From Planctomycetaceae bacterium (GTDB taxonomy: Bacteria > Planctomycetota > Planctomycetia > Planctomycetales > Planctomycetaceae): a stretch of DNA of 6,762 nt. A model generated the notes under the pieces. It was not told the DNA's origin. It was given only the letters and a program-made list of their open reading frames with translations, and did no database searches. The translations under genes were made by a program, and so were the position numbers. Where the stretch lies: positions 1-6,762 of the forward strand of contig JALQWE010000201.1 in the NCBI GenBank assembly GCA_023258825.1, written 5' to 3'. Below are positions 6,239 through 6,762 of this stretch, in pieces. Every line of letters begins with the position of its first letter. Position 1 is the stretch's first letter.

Positions 6239-6392
6239 GGATGGCGAAACGAAAGCAGGATGGCAAATCAGGGTGGCTTTTGCTTGATTTCCGGGATGTA
6301 TTTGTTGTCTGAATTCGTGAGGCAAAATCGAGTGTGATCGTTTCGGCGGAGCGAAACGCGGCACTTCGAGGGATGACAGCGTTTCGCCATCC
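6239..6392. repeat. Nested inverted repeats with alternating CGAAACG/CGTTTCG copies
   Basis: GGATGGCGAAACG (6239-6251) is a perfect 13-base inverted match to CGTTTCGCCATCC (6380-6392). Inside, CGTTTCG (6339-6345) pairs with CGAAACG (6352-6358) around a 6-base loop. GCGAAACGC (6351-6359) can alternatively pair with GCGTTTCGC (6379-6387), nine perfect pairs around 19 bases. A 10-base direct repeat GCAGGATGGC also lies at 6236-6245 and 6255-6264. The element fills most of the 210-base gap between the convergent ceramidase-like and globin genes. It could be a two-way terminator, a dispersed repeat or a small mobile element. No U-tract and no target-site duplication were recognised. Confidence 0.65.
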
Positions 6393-6425
6393 CAGGCCGA
6401 GGGTCTTCTGTGAAGGCCGGTGGGA

Positions 6426-6762
6426 TCAGGATCGATTGATCAGGAAGGTCGCCACCTGTCCCAGGAAAGTTCGCAGAACCTGCGGAACGGGTTCAGCAAA
6501 CTGACATTCCTCGATGGCCTGATTCATCAGCAGCATCCAGCGATCGCGAGCCTGCTGATTGATGCTGAACGGGGCGTGTCGCATGCGCAATTGCGGGTGG
6601 CCGCGACGCTGCAGGTATGCCTGGGGACCACCGAAGCGAAACAGCAGAAACAGACGCAGACGTTCCTCGGCCCCCGACAGATCCTCCGGCGGATACATAG
6701 GACCAAGCAGATCATCACCGGGAATCTGTCGATAGAACGCGGCAACCAGACGTGTGATTCCG
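6426..6762 (-). CDS. Group II truncated haemoglobin (5' partial)
   Basis: The minus-strand frame is open from the right edge to the TGA at 6426-6428, giving 111 visible residues starting GITRLVAAFYRQIPGDDLLG. The ATG at 6696-6698 is internal. Counting from the visible start, Tyr10 (B10, in AAFYRQ), Tyr23 (CD1, in PMYPPEDL), the haem-binding His62 (F8, in RMRHAPF) and Trp75 (G8, in ARDRWML) have the same spacing as Tyr23, Tyr36, His75 and Trp88 of Mycobacterium tuberculosis trHbO. SGAEERLRLFL and RFGGPQAY complete the group II signature. The protein is a small cytoplasmic 2-on-2 haem globin that binds O2 and reacts with peroxide or nitric oxide; its physiological role is usually uncertain. Only about 10-20 N-terminal residues appear to be missing. 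It converges on the ceramidase-like gene across the inverted-repeat region. Confidence 0.96.
   Translation of the reverse strand, partial: GITRLVAAFYRQIPGDDLLGPMYPPEDLSGAEERLRLFLLFRFGGPQAYLQRRGHPQLRMRHAPFSINQQARDRWMLLMNQAIEECQFAEPVPQVLRTFLGQVATFLINRS

Noticed and set aside
1..6762. CRISPR array, tRNA/rRNA, transposase, toxin-antitoxin or defence genes
   Set aside because: I looked for regular spaced repeats, tRNA-like cloverleaf signatures and the characteristic protein motifs on both strands and found none.

Overview
The window appears to hold DNA from two different bacteria, joined near positions 1063-1080. The left part (1 to about 1070) has roughly 50% G+C by eye. It carries the 3' end of a phosphomannomutase/phosphoglucomutase gene, converging on deoC (deoxyribose-phosphate aldolase). 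Behind deoC on the same strand lies the last stretch of a further gene, probably adenosine deaminase. Protein style and gene content fit a low-G+C actinobacterium, perhaps of the freshwater acI/Nanopelagicales type. That taxonomic call is inferred from memory and has not been searched.

The right part (about 1070-6762) is visibly richer in G+C and reads like a planctomycete. In order it holds an AlkB-type 2-oxoglutarate dioxygenase that has lost its N-terminus at the join, and a secreted PQQ-like beta-propeller protein starting DDWPQWGGP after its signal peptide. These are followed by a secreted alpha/beta-hydrolase (esterase) with a complete catalytic triad, and a secreted neutral-ceramidase-fold protein that lacks the usual ceramidase serine motif. 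On the opposite strand is a group II truncated haemoglobin that runs off the right edge. The four genes from AlkB to the ceramidase-like one point the same way, but gaps of 220, 508 and 159 bases argue against one tight operon. The three middle products are predicted exported, as is common for planctomycete hydrolase/propeller repertoires. No shared pathway can be read from the sequence.

Non-coding content: the 508-base gap before the esterase holds a strong imperfect hairpin (3158-3220), a 15-base direct repeat (3398-3412 and 3433-3447) and a very G+C-rich short hairpin (3444-3460). The convergent gap between the ceramidase-like gene and the globin (6216-6425) holds four alternating copies of CGAAACG/CGTTTCG that can form mutually exclusive hairpins. 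No tRNA, rRNA, CRISPR array, intact insertion sequence or defence system was seen. The two points most worth checking are the suspected chimeric join and the structured intergenic DNA.
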